A stretch of DNA of 64,000 nt, taken from the NCBI GenBank assembly GCA_023421115.1, contig JAEZUI010000158.1, positions 37,939 to 101,938 of the forward strand, given 5' to 3'. This document shows positions 61,179 to 64,000 of this stretch, in pieces (position 1 is the first letter of the stretch; each line of letters begins with the position of its first letter). A program made the position numbers and the translations under genes. The DNA is from Bacillota bacterium (GTDB lineage: Bacteria; Bacillota; Clostridia; Acetivibrionales; Acetivibrionaceae). The notes below the pieces were generated by a model. That model ran no database searches. It saw only the letters and a program-made list of their open reading frames with translations, and had not been told where the DNA came from.

Positions 61179-61796
61179 TTACTTTTGTTCTTTCAAATGC
61201 ATTACGGCTCTTTCCTGTTCATCCTTTAATATATTCAAATATAACTTTAACGAATTCTTTGTGTTAAAATCGTGATATTTTATCTTTATACCATACTGGA
61301 AATTTCCCGGACTTTTCTCCTTCCACATAACAGTTCCTGTTAATCTTAACACCCTATTATCTATATATGTATCGAAAGCTATATCATCACCTTCGAGAAA
61401 TTCACTTCTAGATATTATGGATAATCCCTCCAAACTTAGATTTCTTACATATGCAACTTTTCTTTCTCCAACTTTTGGTTTCATATCTGCATACAGCGAT
61501 ACGGGAAATCTTTCAAAAATTCTTTTTTCTCTAATTTGCTCCACATTTTGAATTCTTAATGAAACACTGTTATCTTTAGGATTGATAAGCCTAATAGAAC
61601 ATTCAGCTGCATATATATCTAAACCAATCTGAAAACCCATAACAACAGGATCATCTTCAAATAGATTGTAGATAGAGAACTTTTTAGGAAGATTTAGCAA
61701 AACTTCATTATCCAACACCTCAAGAACTACACTTTGAAAAGGAATATTCTCTGAATAGTGTGAGATTGATACAATATTACCTGGTTTTAGTTCCAT
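61179..61796 (-). CDS. PilZ-domain c-di-GMP-binding protein (YcgR-like)
   Basis: A 205-residue protein. N-terminal YcgR-like beta domain (about 1-85), then PilZ (about 90-195) with the RxxxR-type motif REKRIFERFP and the second motif NLSLEGLSI (D/N-x-S-x-x-G). Both c-di-GMP contacts are present. Gram-positive homologues act on flagella or polysaccharide. With the riboswitch at 53.9 kb this shows that c-di-GMP signalling is in use; its target here (pilus, motility or matrix) is not shown. Confidence 0.88.
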   Translation of the reverse strand: MELKPGNIVSISHYSENIPFQSVVLEVLDNEVLLNLPKKFSIYNLFEDDPVVMGFQIGLDIYAAECSIRLINPKDNSVSLRIQNVEQIREKRIFERFPVSLYADMKPKVGERKVAYVRNLSLEGLSIISRSEFLEGDDIAFDTYIDNRVLRLTGTVMWKEKSPGNFQYGIKIKYHDFNTKNSLKLYLNILKDEQERAVMHLKEQK

Positions 61797-62110
61797 ACTG
61801 TACCTCCATTTTGAAGTATTTTCATATTTTGGTATATAGTTTTATGATGTGTTTTATATTATTTCTATATAAATATTTAAAATCCTCCTATTTACCATCA
61901 AAAACCATTTTTAATTTTATATCACTTTCATAATAAAATACTTTCATTTTGCATAAGCTATGGTAAAATATAAGTATATAAAAACTATGCAAATATATAT
62001 TTGTGTAATTTAAGGTTATTTTTTGAAATGGCCTAAATACTTTTCAAGAAAGAATTATCTTTAATATCTCTATGAAATAGCTAAAATAAAGATACTACGA
62101 AAGTTGGTGA
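61797..62110. other. Divergent intergenic region, 314 bp
   Basis: Very AT-rich. It has a fragment resembling the end of the interspersed repeat (TTTAAGGTTATTTTTTGAAATGGCC, split over 62009-62033). GGAGG for the PilZ gene lies at its left edge. No other structure recognised. Confidence 0.4.
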
Positions 62111-62941
62111 TTGTTTTTGGACAGAATTGTTTTTAAAGCCTATGCCATATCTAGTGAAATTGATCTCAATAAGATAGCTGATCAATGTCATATTCCTAAA
62201 AAATACACTTGGGAAGAACCACTTATACTCTATGGCAATGTTTTAAATTCAATTCTCAAAAGAGAATTGAAAGATGAACAAAAAGTAATGGTATTTTCCT
62301 TTGGAAGCATTGTGTTTATCAACTGCACAAACAGTGATGAATTGGTGTTTATGGAGTATTTAAAATCAAACAAGTCGGATATTGACATAAAAAGTTATGA
62401 AAGATACAGCGATGATTACCAACTCGAAATCAGAGAAAATTCTGAAATCGAACTGACAGATAAATATGTTTTGGTTCCAAAGTTTGAAGCTTTTTACCCA
62501 GAACTTATTTCTACGGTCATAGCAAAATCGGTAGCCCTTGAAAAAACCGAAGAAAAACTTGGCAAAATAGTCGATAAACTTGAAACAATGATTGATAAGC
62601 TAGAAAAGGGGAAACTCAATATAGGAAACAAAGAAATTGCCAATACTACCTCAAAAATAGTTCGGCATGAATACAATACCTTAGCCTATATAATGATTTT
62701 AGATAAACCCGATATTACCTGGACCAGTATTCAAGCCGAAGAGTTCTATAACCGTATGGCAGAGTTCTTCGAGCTAAATGACCGTTATATAATTCTCAAG
62801 GAAAAAACAAATATACTTAACAGCATTATAGACGGTTTTTCTTCCATAACTCATTCCATAAGAGGCTTATTTGTTGAATGGGTAATAGTTTTATTGATTC
62901 TTGTCGAAATAGTTCTTATGATATTAGACTTATTAAGGTAA
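62111..62941 (+). CDS. RMD1/DUF155-family membrane protein, first of a tandem pair
   Basis: A 276-residue protein with the DUF155 core: VMVFSFGSIVFIN near 56-68, a conserved acidic DELVFMEYL, and AKSVALEKTEEKLGKI near 137-152. A C-terminal helix (about 255-275) anchors it. Eukaryotic members (RMD1/RMND1) are mitochondrial or cytoskeletal-linked; bacterial function is unknown. Start is TTG at 62111 or 62117. It lies 15 bp before its paralogue. Confidence 0.8.
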   Translation: MFLDRIVFKAYAISSEIDLNKIADQCHIPKKYTWEEPLILYGNVLNSILKRELKDEQKVMVFSFGSIVFINCTNSDELVFMEYLKSNKSDIDIKSYERYSDDYQLEIRENSEIELTDKYVLVPKFEAFYPELISTVIAKSVALEKTEEKLGKIVDKLETMIDKLEKGKLNIGNKEIANTTSKIVRHEYNTLAYIMILDKPDITWTSIQAEEFYNRMAEFFELNDRYIILKEKTNILNSIIDGFSSITHSIRGLFVEWVIVLLILVEIVLMILDLLR

Positions 62942-62956
62942 AGGATTGTTTGGAAT

Positions 62957-63820
62957 ATGGTAAACATAAAAATAAAAAGTGTCAAAGTTGCAGCCTTTTT
63001 TTCATTAGATAAAATCATGGAACTTCTTAAAATACCAATGCAGTTTAAATGGGATGAATACCTTATTTTAAGCGGAAGTGACCTGGATTTGATTCTAAAA
63101 TACAACACCACAGACAAACATGTTTATATCTTTAAATATGGATGTATTTCCTTTGCCAATTTTGAAGATGAAGAAATTTTTACATTTATCAAGTATATCG
63201 AATCAATCGGTTCTAAAATCAATTACTCTTTAATTTATAAATACTATGATATTCACAACATAAAAGTCCTGCCAAATCAAAGAATTAAACTTTGGCAAAG
63301 CAGTGATGTAGAATATGATTATAGTGACAAACTCATACATACTATTTCAATAATTCTTTCAAAGTCCACAGAACTTTATAGATTTGAATCGGAATTAAAC
63401 AAGCTTCTTGACGAAGCAGAGAAGTTCATAATATTTTTACAAAAAGGACGTCTTGGCTTTTATAGGCGAAAGTCCTCTTTACTAATCTCTAGAATACTGC
63501 GTTTTAAATATGACAGCATCCATAATATTAGAGTTTTGGACCGACCAGGTTTTGTAGAACAAAGTTTATCTCTCAGAAATATATATGACAACCTTTCAAA
63601 GTATTACGAATTGGATGAACGTATAAATATAGTTAAGGGAAAAATATCCAGTTTACACGATATTCTTGATTTATATACAAGTTTAAGTTTCAATCAAAGT
63701 GGAACAAGACTGCTGTTATTTGAAATATTTCTCCTAGCTCTGTTCCCTGCATCTCATTTGTTTGAGCATATACTAAAACTCAAGACTTCACTTAACTTCC
63801 TCTTAAACATAATAAGATAA
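62957..63820 (+). CDS. RMD1/DUF155-family membrane protein, second of a tandem pair
   Basis: A 287-residue paralogue of the preceding protein, with matching landmarks: FKWDEYLILSG, VYIFKYGCISFANFEDEEIF, LSKSTELYRFESEL and the DRPG...LYDNLSKYYELDERI helices, then a C-terminal hydrophobic segment. The pair probably arose by duplication and may form a heteromer. Divergence is considerable, so the duplication is old. Confidence 0.78.
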   Translation: MVNIKIKSVKVAAFFSLDKIMELLKIPMQFKWDEYLILSGSDLDLILKYNTTDKHVYIFKYGCISFANFEDEEIFTFIKYIESIGSKINYSLIYKYYDIHNIKVLPNQRIKLWQSSDVEYDYSDKLIHTISIILSKSTELYRFESELNKLLDEAEKFIIFLQKGRLGFYRRKSSLLISRILRFKYDSIHNIRVLDRPGFVEQSLSLRNIYDNLSKYYELDERINIVKGKISSLHDILDLYTSLSFNQSGTRLLLFEIFLLALFPASHLFEHILKLKTSLNFLLNIIR

Positions 63821-64000
63821 AAAAGTTCTAATACAAATCTACATTAACCATATTTCCTTATGTGTTGAACGCACGTAAACGGTAAACCATGCGTACCTCG
63901 CAAAGAATTAAGGATTATGAGATAATTCTTCTATAATAGTTTTGCTATTTACTTTAAAAACTTGTAATAGTTTTTCAAGTAAACTCTAAAAACTTTAAAG
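63821..64000. other. Right end of window without recognised feature
   Basis: 180 bp with no ORF and no terminator or promoter that I could support. Confidence 0.4.

Overview
The window looks like chromosome of a low-GC, Gram-positive, anaerobic cellulolytic clostridium, probably near Acetivibrio/Hungateiclostridium. The reasons are AT-rich DNA, strong Shine-Dalgarno sites with frequent TTG and GTG starts, a type I dockerin, S-layer homology (SLH) domains, a glmS ribozyme, a XylF-type binding protein and monoderm envelope genes. The species call is inference. No rRNA, tRNA, CRISPR array, transposase or prophage was seen.

Region 1 (1-19.4 kb, all minus strand) is a cell-surface locus. A ten-gene Tad-like (type IVc pilus-like) operon runs from about 19.4 to 9.8 kb: CpaB-like SAF protein, two CpaE/MinD-like proteins, a membrane-anchored TadA-like ATPase, a TadB/TadC-like membrane protein, two pilin-like paralogues and three small membrane-anchored proteins, one with an Ada-like zinc-binding tail. 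Next come two WXG100 proteins, an SLH-anchored propeller-like protein, a copper-amine-oxidase-type stalk protein, a 1,089-residue secreted protein and a multidomain peptidoglycan hydrolase with a WXG-like N-terminus. The WXG100 pair and the hydrolase share almost the same promoter: two 9-bp direct repeats 12 bp apart, then 10 bp to the -35, then a 17-bp spacer. This suggests one regulator and a single pilus/WXG100/wall-remodelling system. It is the best candidate here for an undescribed system.

Region 2 (20-37.4 kb) is mixed: zinc-ribbon and TPM-domain membrane proteins, a carboxylesterase, an acyltransferase, a YhhN-like protein, a chemoreceptor next to an orphan XylF lipoprotein, leuCD, an HscC/J-protein/DUF1266 chaperone module, sfsA and a VanZ-like protein.

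Region 3 (37.5-53.4 kb) holds a dockerin-bearing PHP-domain protein, a histidine-kinase-like protein without a phosphoacceptor domain, and amino-sugar and c-di-AMP genes: nagB, a left-handed beta-helix protein, glmS with its ribozyme, glmM, a COG2509 oxidoreductase, cdaR and cdaA. The AmmeMemoRadiSam pair follows. A structured interspersed repeat of about 125-160 bp occurs three times here, with further fragments.

Region 4 (53.4-64 kb) has a c-di-GMP-I riboswitch with no gene after it, a feoA-feoB-feoB-associated iron-uptake operon with three DtxR/MntR-type palindromes and its divergent regulator, a class A beta-lactamase-like protein, the c-di-AMP receptor DarA, a DacF-type carboxypeptidase, a PilZ protein and two tandem RMD1/DUF155 membrane proteins.

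Taken together the window couples envelope assembly (GlcN-6-P synthesis, c-di-AMP, DD-carboxypeptidase, wall hydrolase, S-layer, pilus) with c-di-GMP and metal signalling.
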